A model generated the notes under the pieces. That model was not told the origin of the DNA. It saw nothing but the letters and a program-made list of their open reading frames with translations, and searched no databases. Source: JBLHGN01 sp047616325 (GTDB lineage Bacteria > Pseudomonadota > Gammaproteobacteria > Pseudomonadales > Cellvibrionaceae). Taken from it: a stretch of DNA of 22,023 bases. Below are positions 6,607 through 14,944 of this stretch, piece by piece. Position 1 is the first letter of the stretch; each line of letters begins with the position of its first letter. A program made the translations under genes and the position numbers. The stretch is taken from contig JBLHGN010000025.1 of assembly GCA_047616325.1 (NCBI GenBank), forward strand, positions 1 through 22,023, read 5' to 3'.

Positions 6607-8307
6607 TCAAGAAATAAAACTAAGCAGTAAATAGCTAGCAAGTATCACCGCAACCCACATAACCATACTGCCAGCCGGGTAATTTCGTGAGAGTAGTCCA
6701 CTGAGGCTATTATTTTTCACGGATATATAGTCTAAACACAGATCCAGCTTTACAAGAAATGCTTGTCGCAGTTCACTATCGGCTTTCCAAATAAATGCAA
6801 ATACCTTTTGTAAAATTCGTGGAAAAAATCGACGATAAAACCAATCGAAGTCTAAATTGGTAGAGGGTAATTCTGGCGGATATAGCCCTCTTCGGTTTAA
6901 CCAAACGAATGCTAGCGCAGAGAAAAATAATAGCTGAGTCTGAGCCAATACATGGGTTGCATCGTAAGGATTGTAACCCGTATCGAGGGGCAGTAATGAA
7001 TAGAGTGCGGAGGGATAAACACCGATGAAAATACAGAGACCCGCCGCAATCGACATGGCTAACAGCATATTGTTAGGTGGGTCGCTAACGCGAATACCCG
7101 AGTCGTGTGCGAAAAAAGCAAAATAGGGAATTTTAATGCCTGCGTGATGAAAAACACCGGCAGACGCAAATAGTAGTGCCAACCATATCCAGTCATGGCC
7201 AGTTTCTAAAGCAGCAGACATCACCATGGATTTACTGACGAAGCCACTGAACAGAGGGAAGGCAGAAATAGATGCCGCGCCCACAATGCAAAGCGCTGTT
7301 GTTTTCGGCATCGTTTTGTAGAGCCCGCCGAGCTCAGAGCCATTAATACGACCCGTCATATGCAATACGGCACCCATTGTCATAAACAATAAGCCTTTAA
7401 AGATGACATCATTGAAGGCATGCGAGACTGCTCCATTAACCGCCAGTGCTGTACCAATACCGATGCCGACTACCATGAAGCCGACCTGGTTGATTAAGCT
7501 ATAAGCCAGCACTCGACGTAAATCATTTTCGATCACCGCAAAAAAGATGGGAAAACACGCCATACTTACGCCGATGTATATCAATAATTCTGTACCTGGG
7601 TAAGCACGAGCCAAAGCATAAACAGCGACTTTGGTGGTAATAGCGCTCAAAAAAACGGTTCCGGTGACAGTGGCCTCTGGGTAAGCATCAGTGAGCCAGG
7701 TATGGGCGATGGGGAAAGCGCACTTAATGCCGAAGGCTATAAAAATTAGCCACCCTGCGGTTCCCTCCAAGCCGATAAGTCCGAATTCTAATGAGCCGTT
7801 CTCGGCCGCATAAAATAAAGCACCGACTAAAAGGATACCTCCAGATAATACTTGTATGATGAGGTAACGCATGCCGACAAGATAAGCGCGTTGAGTTCGG
7901 CGCGCCCAAATAAGAAATACAGATGTAAACGCCAATAGCTCCCAAAAAACAAATAGCGTCAACAGGTCGCCCGCAAACACCGCGCCGAGACCACTACCGG
8001 CATACAACATCGCGGCCACTTGTTGTAGCGTGTCACGAACATGCAGAGAGTAGACAATGGCAATGAAAGCCGCGATATGAAAAACATAGCCAAACATAAG
8101 GCTCAGTTTGTCAACGCGGTAAGGCATTAACTGATAGTCCAAAAAGGCGAATTGTAAATGAACCCCTTCAGGTACCATCCACAAATGGATGGCCCCCAAA
8201 ATCGGTGTCAAGACCATAACCGCACTGCGCACTTTTCCTTGCGTTAATGCCGCTATCAGCGCGCCAATAAAGAAGGGTATAAATGGGGGAATTTCAAGCA
8301 TCCACAT
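6607..8307 (-). CDS. Proton-translocating antiporter-like subunit (MrpD/NuoM-type), last gene of the operon
   Basis: 566-residue polytopic membrane protein of the NuoL/M/N-MrpA/D superfamily. Conserved features: the glutamate of the fifth helix in FVFWELLAF (E123), the lysine in FGIKCAFPIAHTWL (K195), the lysine in SAITTKVAVYALA (K226), and NDVIFKGLLFM (K304) in a later half-channel helix. These are the residues that carry protons in this superfamily, so it looks functional. After about residue 450 the protein has an extra C-terminal part with an aromatic, basic segment (NLDFDWFYRRFFPRILQK) and a final hydrophobic helix. The start ATG at 8307 has no strong ribosome site, and another in-frame ATG follows two codons later. 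A 60-base gap separates it from the gene before it, the largest gap in the operon, so it may be translated independently. It is most likely a third ion-translocating subunit of the complex. Confidence 0.88.
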   Translation of the reverse strand: MWMLEIPPFIPFFIGALIAALTQGKVRSAVMVLTPILGAIHLWMVPEGVHLQFAFLDYQLMPYRVDKLSLMFGYVFHIAAFIAIVYSLHVRDTLQQVAAMLYAGSGLGAVFAGDLLTLFVFWELLAFTSVFLIWARRTQRAYLVGMRYLIIQVLSGGILLVGALFYAAENGSLEFGLIGLEGTAGWLIFIAFGIKCAFPIAHTWLTDAYPEATVTGTVFLSAITTKVAVYALARAYPGTELLIYIGVSMACFPIFFAVIENDLRRVLAYSLINQVGFMVVGIGIGTALAVNGAVSHAFNDVIFKGLLFMTMGAVLHMTGRINGSELGGLYKTMPKTTALCIVGAASISAFPLFSGFVSKSMVMSAALETGHDWIWLALLFASAGVFHHAGIKIPYFAFFAHDSGIRVSDPPNNMLLAMSIAAGLCIFIGVYPSALYSLLPLDTGYNPYDATHVLAQTQLLFFSALAFVWLNRRGLYPPELPSTNLDFDWFYRRFFPRILQKVFAFIWKADSELRQAFLVKLDLCLDYISVKNNSLSGLLSRNYPAGSMVMWVAVILASYLLLSFIS

Positions 8308-8367
8308 AATGATTACCCGTACCTAACAACAAAAATTGCCTGGGTGTTGTCTCCTATTAACTTGGGC

Positions 8368-8670
8368 CTATTCATCATTGTCCACCTCGGTGGGATCTTC
8401 ATAATAGTTTTCTGGACGCATCAAAAAAGTACGCATCCAGGTAGCAACGAATACTAAAATCACACAACCTACAAATCCATATAGGGGATAAAAACCCAAC
8501 AGATTTTCCCAGCTGTGCACCACGTGACGATGAATGACAAATTCCAGCAGAAGTAACAATACGCAACAACCATAGAAGACGTACATAAGCCCTTTCACAT
8601 TTTTGGGTTTGTCAAAAAATGAATTTTCTAGATCCACTTTGCTTTCCGAAGACGGCTTATCATTCTGCAT
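8368..8670 (-). CDS. Small two-helix membrane protein of the antiporter operon
   Basis: 100 residues with a polar N-terminus, two hydrophobic helices (about 28-47 and 64-84) joined by a loop with the WENLLGFYPLYGF segment, and an acidic tail ending RPENYYEDPTEVDNDE. The start at 8670 overlaps the end of the preceding antiporter-like gene by 11 bases, so it is translationally coupled and clearly part of the operon. It matches none of the classical Mrp subunits A to G. From memory, proteins with a WE..GFY..YGF segment and a YY-acidic tail occur beside antiporter-like genes in other proteobacteria, so it is probably a conserved accessory or assembly subunit. Function unknown. Confidence 0.8.
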   Translation of the reverse strand: MQNDKPSSESKVDLENSFFDKPKNVKGLMYVFYGCCVLLLLLEFVIHRHVVHSWENLLGFYPLYGFVGCVILVFVATWMRTFLMRPENYYEDPTEVDNDE

Positions 8671-10150
8671 GGGGTGTTCTCGACGTGTCTAGTATGGCAG
8701 TCGCCAATTCATAGATCGGCTGGGGATAAACAAATAGAGCCAGGCAAGCTAGCGCGGTTATGCTCAAGGCTATCAGCGATGGCAAAGGGGCTTCTTTAAT
8801 TGCCATTGGTGTAGATTTGCTATTGTCGCCCGAGAAAAAAGCGTGATACGGAATGGGCAAGAGATAGGCAATATTGAGCAATGAACTGAGCATCAGTATC
8901 GTCATTAGAATCAATTGTTCGGCTTCTATTGTCCCCATTAACAAGTACCATTTGCTCCACGTACCTCCAGTTGGCGGCACACCAATAATGCTCAGGCTAG
9001 CAATAAAAAACGCCAACATGGTAATCGGCATTTGTCGGCCAAGGCCGCGCATTTCGCTGATATTGGATTTATGAGCAGCAACGAGAATCGCGCCCGCACA
9101 AAAAAACAAGGTAATTTTTCCAGCCGCGTGGGTTGCGATGTGCATGGCACCACCAACAACGCCAGAGGAGGTTGCCAACAATGCTCCAATGGTAATGTAA
9201 CCCAGCTGGCTAATTGTCGAGTAGGCCAGCCGAGCTTTAAGATTATCCTGCCGCATAGCAATTAACGATGCAAATAAGACAGAAAAACCGGCTAAGTAAA
9301 GTAGAAACTGGGTGCTGGGCAATATGGCTAAAAGATCAAGACCAAAGATAAACACACACACTTTTAGCACAGTAAAAACGCCGGCCTTTACAACAGCAAC
9401 TGCGTGCAGTAAAGCGCTCACCGGTGTTGGTGCAACCATCGCTGCGGGCAACCATCGATGAAAAGGCATAATTGCCGCTTTGCCAATGCCAAAAATAAAA
9501 AGAACTAAAATAGCGCTTGCAAGTGCGGTATCAACGTCAGGGCTAAAGACTCCCCCAGGTTTAAAGTCTAATGTGCCTGCTACAAACCAAGTACTTATAA
9601 TAGCTAACAATAAAAACACAATGGAAGTACTAAGCAAAATACCTAGATAAACCCTACCACCCTTTTTCGCTTTCTCGGTTCCCGCATGAGTAACTAAGGG
9701 GTAAGTAGATAAGGTCAACACCTCGTAAAAAACAAACAGTGTGAAGAGATTTTCTGCGAAAGCAATGCCCATTACAGCGCTAATAGCGATCGCAAAACAC
9801 GCATAGAAACGTGTTTGATTTTCTTCATGATGGCTACGCATATAACCAATCGCGTAGACTGTCGTAATAAGCCAAAGGAAGCTAGCAACTAACGCAAATA
9901 TCATCCCCAAAGGTTCAACGACAAAGCTTAGCTGCAAACCCGGAAATAGTTCCCACAAAAATACGCGGATAATTTCTCCGCTGGAAAGACCTTGATATAA
10001 ATTAACAACTAAATAAATAAGGGCTAGGCTGGTGCTAATGGTCACAGCCTCACGCCAATTTGGTTTATGTCCCACGCCAACTATGCCCACGATAGCCATC
10101 AAGGGTAGAACCATACATAGCAGCAGCATCGCCTCTAACGAAACATTCAT
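8660..10150 (-). CDS. MrpA/NuoL-like antiporter subunit lacking the MrpA C-terminal part
   Basis: 496-residue polytopic membrane protein. The signature from MPFHRWLPAAMVAPTPVSALL to HAVAVVKAG (228-256) is the NuoL/MrpA type, while the other two large subunits here carry the MrpD/NuoM/N type. Key residues: E143 in FVFYEVLTLSTYP, K224 in FGIGKAAIMPFH and K255 in AVVKAG. Full MrpA has about 800 to 1000 residues with a C-terminal domain; here the protein stops after the 14-helix core. The missing C-terminal segments appear instead fused to the MrpB-like gene upstream. The start overlaps the stop of mrpD by four bases (ATGA). Role: probably one of the ion-conducting channels of the complex. Confidence 0.88.
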   Translation of the reverse strand: MNVSLEAMLLLCMVLPLMAIVGIVGVGHKPNWREAVTISTSLALIYLVVNLYQGLSSGEIIRVFLWELFPGLQLSFVVEPLGMIFALVASFLWLITTVYAIGYMRSHHEENQTRFYACFAIAISAVMGIAFAENLFTLFVFYEVLTLSTYPLVTHAGTEKAKKGGRVYLGILLSTSIVFLLLAIISTWFVAGTLDFKPGGVFSPDVDTALASAILVLFIFGIGKAAIMPFHRWLPAAMVAPTPVSALLHAVAVVKAGVFTVLKVCVFIFGLDLLAILPSTQFLLYLAGFSVLFASLIAMRQDNLKARLAYSTISQLGYITIGALLATSSGVVGGAMHIATHAAGKITLFFCAGAILVAAHKSNISEMRGLGRQMPITMLAFFIASLSIIGVPPTGGTWSKWYLLMGTIEAEQLILMTILMLSSLLNIAYLLPIPYHAFFSGDNSKSTPMAIKEAPLPSLIALSITALACLALFVYPQPIYELATAILDTSRTPHAE

Positions 10151-11637
10151 AGACCTACCCCAAACAAGCTTTCTGAGGCCGCTTGGGCTACTTCAACAGT
10201 AAGGCGGGTGTCGATGCCAAAGTAGATATTGGCCATCACCAATATCCATATGGGAATAAGAAAGGATAACGGGGCTTCTTTAATGGGTTCGCCATTTTGC
10301 TCTCCCGACACTGTGCGTGGTTTAAAATAGGCTTCCTCAACAATTCTCCATACGTAAACGATAGCTAATAGCGAACCCAATAAAACGAGTACAGCGATAG
10401 GCCACCAGCCTTTTTCAATGAGTGCTGTCACTAGATACCACTTGCTAACAAAGCCAACCGTCAACGGCACGCCTATTAGACTTAAGCCGCCTACCACAAT
10501 AGCCCCCATAGTGAGGGGCATTTCACGACCTAAACCCCGAAAATGGCTCAATTGAACACTGCCGACCCGGTACATCACGGCACCTAAAGCTAAAAACAAC
10601 GCGCCCTTCATTAACGCATGGTTAAATAAGTGCAATAAAGTTGCCGTCAAACCAGCGGCTGTAGTAATGCTGTAACCCACAATCATGTAGCCGATTTGAG
10701 CAATACTAGAATAGGCAAATAAGCGTTTAACATTTTTTTGATAAATTGCAGCGGTTGATGCGACAAAAATCCCTAGCAGACCGAGCACAACAAAAAGGAG
10801 TTGTAAGGGTAAAGTAGTAAAGGAAAAAGAAAAACCAAATATGGAGTAGGTAAAACGAATAAGTAAATATATCGCAACCTTTGTCGCCGTGGCTGCAAAA
10901 AAGGCCGTGACAATTGATGGCGCATAAGTATAGGCATTGGGTAGCCAAAGATGCAGCGGAAACAAGGCTAATTTCAAACAAACCCCAACAATCACAAAAG
11001 CAAAGGCTGTAAACACCGTGCGTGTTTGGGCTACTTCTGGCAGACGGCTGGCAAGGTCATTCATGTTCAATGTACCTGTCATTTGGTATATCAAACCGAT
11101 ACCGATCAAAATGAAAGTGGCGCCTATTGTCCCCATAATCAAATATTGGAAGGAAGCCCAGAGTGCTCGCCTATCATTACCTAAAGCGATAAGCGCATAG
11201 GCCGATAAGGAAGATATCTCCAAGAATACGAAAACGTTAAAAGCATCCCCGGTCGCCACTATGCCCAACATACCGGTTAACGATAACAGGTATAAAACAT
11301 AAAATAATGTGTGTTTGTCTTTAGGGATTTCTTTTGTAATGCTGGTGTGCGCAGCTAACAATATAGTCGTGCTAAGCGATGAAATAATAAGGAGTAGAAA
11401 AGCATTTAGCTTATCGATACGATATTCAATTCCCCAAGGCGGTTGCCAGCCCCCCAGCTCATAGGAAATTGTGCCCGTAGCTAGAACCTGCTGAAGTAGC
11501 AAGGTGCTGATTAAAAGCGCTACGCCGCTCGTTATCAAAGCAAACAGCCAAGCAATACGTGGTTGCCGCAAAGTAAAACACAAGGGCGCTGCCATCAATG
11601 GTATAACGACTTGTAAAACAGGTAGATGTGTTAGCAC
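10147..11637 (-). CDS. mrpD: Na+/H+ antiporter subunit D (MrpD/MnhD)
   Basis: 496 residues, the normal length for MrpD. The early loop motif LGGWQPPWGIEYRID (61-75) is characteristic of MrpD. Others are FVFLEISSLSAYAL with E140, the proton-path lysine K222 in VCLKLALFPLHLWLP, and NAYTYAPSIVTAFFAATATK ending at K253. All key residues are intact. The start is GTG at 11637, seven bases inside the end of mrpC, and the stop overlaps the next gene by four bases. It is predicted to be an inner-membrane subunit carrying out proton or cation translocation in the Mrp complex. Confidence 0.93.
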   Translation of the reverse strand: MLTHLPVLQVVIPLMAAPLCFTLRQPRIAWLFALITSGVALLISTLLLQQVLATGTISYELGGWQPPWGIEYRIDKLNAFLLLIISSLSTTILLAAHTSITKEIPKDKHTLFYVLYLLSLTGMLGIVATGDAFNVFVFLEISSLSAYALIALGNDRRALWASFQYLIMGTIGATFILIGIGLIYQMTGTLNMNDLASRLPEVAQTRTVFTAFAFVIVGVCLKLALFPLHLWLPNAYTYAPSIVTAFFAATATKVAIYLLIRFTYSIFGFSFSFTTLPLQLLFVVLGLLGIFVASTAAIYQKNVKRLFAYSSIAQIGYMIVGYSITTAAGLTATLLHLFNHALMKGALFLALGAVMYRVGSVQLSHFRGLGREMPLTMGAIVVGGLSLIGVPLTVGFVSKWYLVTALIEKGWWPIAVLVLLGSLLAIVYVWRIVEEAYFKPRTVSGEQNGEPIKEAPLSFLIPIWILVMANIYFGIDTRLTVEVAQAASESLFGVGL

Positions 11638-11984
11638 GTGGAATTATCTTTCTCTTGAATTTCTTGTTCTTCGATACTGCCATAAGCTTCTTTAATTCTT
11701 ACCGTCAGCGCTAAACCTAAAGCTGTTGTCGCGATGCCAACCACAATGGCCGTTAGAATTAAAACGTGAGGCAAGGGGTTCGAGTAGCTGTCAATACTAT
11801 CGTCCAAAATGGGTGCCGCTCCACCAGTGACCTTTGCGATACTGATATAGAAAATAAACACTGAGGTTTGAAAAATAGTTAAGCCAACAAGTTTCTTAAT
11901 CAAATTGCCATGGGCGATAACGATATAAAAACCAATCATCATCAGTACGACCACAATCCAATAATTATAAAGCCCTAAAAACAT
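11631..11984 (-). CDS. mrpC: Na+/H+ antiporter subunit C (MrpC/MnhC, NuoK-like)
   Basis: 117 residues with three hydrophobic helices, as in NuoK and MrpC. The family signature NPLPHVLILTAIVVGIATTA (69-88) is clear, as is the N-terminal GNLIKKLVGLTIFQTSVFIF (26-45). The start codon shares one base with the stop of the fused MrpB gene (TAATG), which couples the two. The acidic, polar C-terminus is short. Role: small membrane subunit linking the antiporter-like subunits in the complex. Confidence 0.94.
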   Translation of the reverse strand: MFLGLYNYWIVVVLMMIGFYIVIAHGNLIKKLVGLTIFQTSVFIFYISIAKVTGGAAPILDDSIDSYSNPLPHVLILTAIVVGIATTALGLALTVRIKEAYGSIEEQEIQEKDNSTC

Positions 11985-12994
11985 TAGCCGCCCGCCTTTT
12001 TTTTGAGTAGGTTATCTTCTTCACGCCCCTGGAAACTAAAGAAAATAATGATCATTACTGAAGCGACAGTAAGACCCACTCCCGCTTCAATCAGCAAAAT
12101 TCCCAAGTGTTGACCCGCCACAGGATCGTCTGACAGTACGTTATAATCAAAGAAATTCCCCCCATTCAGCAAAGAAACCACACCAACACTGCCGTACAAT
12201 AAAACACCCAGTGCAGCAATCAAACGAGTAAACGACTGATTAATAACACGGCGTGCCGTACTTAAACCAAACAACATAGAGTACAAAATTATAGCTGCCG
12301 CAAAAATCACTCCAGCTTGAAAACCGCCGCCAGGGCCATAATCACCATGAAATTGAACATATAAAGCAAATAGCAAAATAAACGGGATCAATATTTTAGT
12401 GATGATACGCAAAATCAAATGATCTTTATGCATAGAATTATTTAACGCGTCTATGCTTGCATCACTCGCTGATGGACGATCGACAGACAGCAGTGCTAAC
12501 ACACCTATACCAGCTGTAAAAATAACAACTACTTCACCAAAAGTATCAAACGCCCGATAACTCGCAAGGATAGAGGTAACAATATTAACAACGCCTATTT
12601 CTTGCATTGAATCGTTTATGTATCGAGGTTCAACATGGAGATGGATCGGTGCATCTACAATGCCAAAATAAGGCATGTCTAAAGTGCCGTAGATCAATAG
12701 TGCTCCTGTAACCGTCACTACAAATAATGCCAGCAAAGGTTTATGGCGAACGGAATTCTCGCTACGCCCTGTCATTGCTATTGCCACAAACATCAGCAGA
12801 GTAGCAACACCTGCGCCAACAGAAGCCTCTGTAATTGCAACGTCAACGGCATCCATCGCCACAAAAAAACAAGCAGACAGCAAACCATAAATACCAGTAA
12901 GCATTACCGAGGCAAAAAGATCCTTCATTTGAACAATCGCAAGCGCTACAACCACGAGAAATGCCAATAAGACGATATCAATTAGGGATTCGAT
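11984..12994 (-). CDS. mrpB: Fused MrpA C-terminal (MbhD/MbhE-like) and MrpB subunit
   Basis: Three parts in one protein (residues counted from TTG 12967): a MbhD/DUF4040-like segment (1-68, with AITEASVGAGVATLLMF at 44-60), a MbhE-like segment (about 77-160, with YRAFDTFGEVVVIFTAG at 137-153), and a MrpB domain (about 183-312, with GDYGPGGGFQAGVI at 208-221). In classical Mrp the first two form the C-terminus of MrpA. The only conventional start in frame is TTG 12967, which has no ribosome site and cuts into the first helix. Nine codons upstream, ATC at 12992-12994 follows GGAG with a 7-base gap and would give MESLIDIVLLAF, the kind of N-terminus usual for this family. I set the start there; this rare start codon, or a sequence error, needs proof. 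Overlaps mrpG by 13 bases if so. Confidence 0.85.
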   Translation of the reverse strand: MESLIDIVLLAFLVVVALAIVQMKDLFASVMLTGIYGLLSACFFVAMDAVDVAITEASVGAGVATLLMFVAIAMTGRSENSVRHKPLLALFVVTVTGALLIYGTLDMPYFGIVDAPIHLHVEPRYINDSMQEIGVVNIVTSILASYRAFDTFGEVVVIFTAGIGVLALLSVDRPSASDASIDALNNSMHKDHLILRIITKILIPFILLFALYVQFHGDYGPGGGFQAGVIFAAAIILYSMLFGLSTARRVINQSFTRLIAALGVLLYGSVGVVSLLNGGNFFDYNVLSDDPVAGQHLGILLIEAGVGLTVASVMIIIFFSFQGREEDNLLKKKAGG

Positions 12995-13326
12995 GAGACT
13001 TCTCCAGCTTTATTTGCGCCTTTTTTATCAAGCATAGGCATGATGTCATGGTGCATCGCTGCTTTAGCCAAAGCATGACTAGCAGATGGGTTAATAAAGA
13101 GGGTCATAAATAAAATCATTATTAATTTAACGAGGACGAGGATTTCGGGGGCTTGAAGCATTAAGCCAATTAAAATCATTCCTGCGGCTAATGTGTCAGT
13201 TACGCCAACAGCATGCATCCGAGTATAAAAATCAGGAAATCGCAAAATACCAACACCACCCGAGAGGCATAGAAAGACCCCAATTAACAAACACAATTGA
13301 CTGCCAATACTGAGGACCATATCCAT
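12982..13326 (-). CDS. mrpG: Na+/H+ antiporter subunit G (MrpG/MnhG)
   Basis: 114 residues, three hydrophobic helices. The family signature GGVGILRFPDFYTRMHAVGV (23-42) continues into TDTLAAG (43-49), and the later INPSASHALAKAA (78-90) corresponds to the conserved S/P-x-x-SH-A segment. The start shares one base with the mrpF stop (TAATG). An ATG two codons inside is a less likely start. Small membrane subunit of the complex. Its 3' end carries the GGAG that probably serves the next gene. Confidence 0.94.
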   Translation of the reverse strand: MDMVLSIGSQLCLLIGVFLCLSGGVGILRFPDFYTRMHAVGVTDTLAAGMILIGLMLQAPEILVLVKLIMILFMTLFINPSASHALAKAAMHHDIMPMLDKKGANKAGEVSSNP

Positions 13327-13619
13327 TAAGACGCCTTATCCTTTAGATCTTCTCCTAAAGGAGCTTTTTTTAGTCCCAGCGCATCTGAATAACGTAGAAC
13401 GCCAATGACACTAATAAAATTGATTAGCGCATAGACTATGGCGATATCAAGAAATTCTGGCCGCCCCACTAGAAACCCCAATAGTGAAAGAAGGAGTACC
13501 GTTTTTGTACCGAACATATTGACCGCAAGGATTCTGTCATAGAGTGTTGGCCCAACCACTCCTCGAATGATGGCTAACAACATCACAACTAGAACGGCTA
13601 TGGTCGCTGCGATTAACAT
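13326..13619 (-). CDS. mrpF: Na+/H+ antiporter subunit F (MrpF/MnhF)
   Basis: 97 residues, three hydrophobic helices. The MrpF signature is present: GPTLYDRILAVNMFGTKTV (23-41), with the conserved DR after the first helix, and FLDIAIVYALINFISVIG (56-73). The start overlaps the mrpE stop by seven bases. Known role of the family: small inner-membrane subunit of the multisubunit cation/proton antiporter, in some species linked to bile salt or sodium efflux. Nothing suggests damage. Confidence 0.94.
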   Translation of the reverse strand: MLIAATIAVLVVMLLAIIRGVVGPTLYDRILAVNMFGTKTVLLLSLLGFLVGRPEFLDIAIVYALINFISVIGVLRYSDALGLKKAPLGEDLKDKAS

Positions 13620-14095
13620 TCGATTTCCAGCTCACAGACTCTGCGATTCATTTCACCAGCTTCTAAGGCGTCGATATTTTCTTTTAATAAGGAGTGGACC
13701 ATGATTATATCCCCCGTAACATCCAAGGTAACGGTGCCGGGCGTCATAGTAATTGAGTTGGCATAGATCACTTTTCCAACGTCAGTTTTCTGGCCGGCAT
13801 GAATTGGCGAGAATGTTGGCGAAATTGATTTGTTACCCAGCCAAATATGCTTCACCACCACTAGGTTAGCCACAACAACTTCCTTTAGCAGCCACAAAAT
13901 ATAACCGGGTACTTTCGTCCAATGTAGGTTCAATAGTAGAGATTCGTGATCAATAACGTCCATTCTATGAGCGATGTAAATAACGAAAACGATAGAGGCT
14001 AAGCCGAGTGACAAAATGAGGGGGGTATAGTGATTCGAGTTGAGCAACCAAAATACGCACAAACCTAAAAATAAATACAGAGTATGTCGAATCAT
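13613..14095 (-). CDS. mrpE: Na+/H+ antiporter subunit E (MrpE/MnhE), first gene of the operon
   Basis: 160 residues with two hydrophobic N-terminal helices, an amphipathic region and the MrpE signature YANSITMTPGTVTLDVTGD (111-129). The ATG at 14095 is preceded by GGAG at a ten-base distance. An upstream ATG eight bases earlier is out of frame and runs into a stop after three codons. This gene opens the operon, whereas in common bacterial Mrp operons mrpE is fifth. Upstream lies only the integrase remnant on the other strand, so the operon promoter should be between about 14100 and 14200; the best match I see there (TTGCGG 14186-14191 and TAATAT 14163-14168, 17 apart) is weak. Confidence 0.93.
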   Translation of the reverse strand: MIRHTLYLFLGLCVFWLLNSNHYTPLILSLGLASIVFVIYIAHRMDVIDHESLLLNLHWTKVPGYILWLLKEVVVANLVVVKHIWLGNKSISPTFSPIHAGQKTDVGKVIYANSITMTPGTVTLDVTGDIIMVHSLLKENIDALEAGEMNRRVCELEIEC

Positions 14096-14181
14096 CTAAT
14101 CATTGCTCCAGCTTGTTGTGAAGTACGTATGGCTACTTTTCATAAATAAGGGGCATCCATTTATATTAATACAGTTATTAA

Positions 14182-14542
14182 GGGGCCGCAAATGAAGGCA
14201 CAACATGGTTCACTCTATTTACAAAAGCAGTGCAATCCGCTAAGGCCCTGCACCCAAGCCCTCCGATTGTAATAACACGCCGACTATTTCACGGTAAACA
14301 CCGGTGTTCCGATAAAAACCGAATCGTTCAAGACCGCCTGGCAAGAAATTATGCGAAAAGCCATGGAAGAACGCCTGACAGAGCACTTCACCTTTCACGA
14401 TTTAAAAGCGAGAGCGATCACGAACAACAAAGACATGCGCGGGTGACATAAATCTAAAAAGATGCAGCGGGTATGCGACAGAACGTTGGGCATAAAAGAT
14501 GCCACTGAATTATGGACCAATCCTAGCACTAGTTCCACATAA
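14182..14542 (+). pseudogene. Decayed tyrosine recombinase (phage-type integrase) C-terminal remnant
   Basis: Two frames together read as the catalytic C-terminal half of a phage-type integrase. The first frame (recognisable from about 14215) gives FTKAVQSAKALHPSPPIVITR. The second frame, from about 14285, gives YFTVNTGVPIKTESFKTAWQ and then TEHFTFHDLKARA, ends at a TGA (14444-14446), and resumes with HKSKKMQRVCDRTLGIKD up to a TAA at 14540-14542. Damage: a frameshift near 14284, an in-frame stop, apparent loss of the segment before the second histidine, HDLR changed to HDLK, and the position of the nucleophilic tyrosine (RVYDR expected) occupied by cysteine. It cannot encode a working recombinase. 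It lies about 100 bases past the 3' end of tRNA-His, its C-terminal end facing the tRNA, a common location for integrases of elements that use tRNA 3' ends as attachment sites. Confidence 0.85.
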
Positions 14543-14642
14543 AATAGCTTAAAGCTAAATACGAAACGCTAACCATGTTCGGAAAACGGTTTAGAAGCAT
14601 CCCAAAAAATTGGTATGTGTTGACGAGGAAAGATGTAGAGAA

Positions 14643-14719
14643 TGGGGTGAACGACGGGGATTGAACCCGCGACCACCGGAATCACAATCCGGGGCTCTAC
14701 CAACTGAGCTACGCTCACC
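14643..14719 (-). tRNA. tRNA-His (GTG)
   Basis: Complete cloverleaf on the - strand with anticodon GTG (14683-14685 on the + strand as CAC), a 7-bp acceptor stem (GTGAGCG with CGTTCAC), the extra 5' G opposite C73 that is specific to tRNA-His, and an encoded CCA. Last of the three-tRNA transcript. Confidence 0.97.
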
Positions 14720-14833
14720 ATATAAAGGCTATTTTAACACACGAATCACGGCTAACAGCAATACTAGCCTAAGACTTTTACGCTTAGATCGAATCCTTTG
14801 CACCAAAACCACAACGACTTTATGGTTAAAAAA

Positions 14834-14910
<77 letters not shown>

Positions 14911-14944
14911 TTTGTGGAGCCATATAACATAGGCAGGCTCGATA

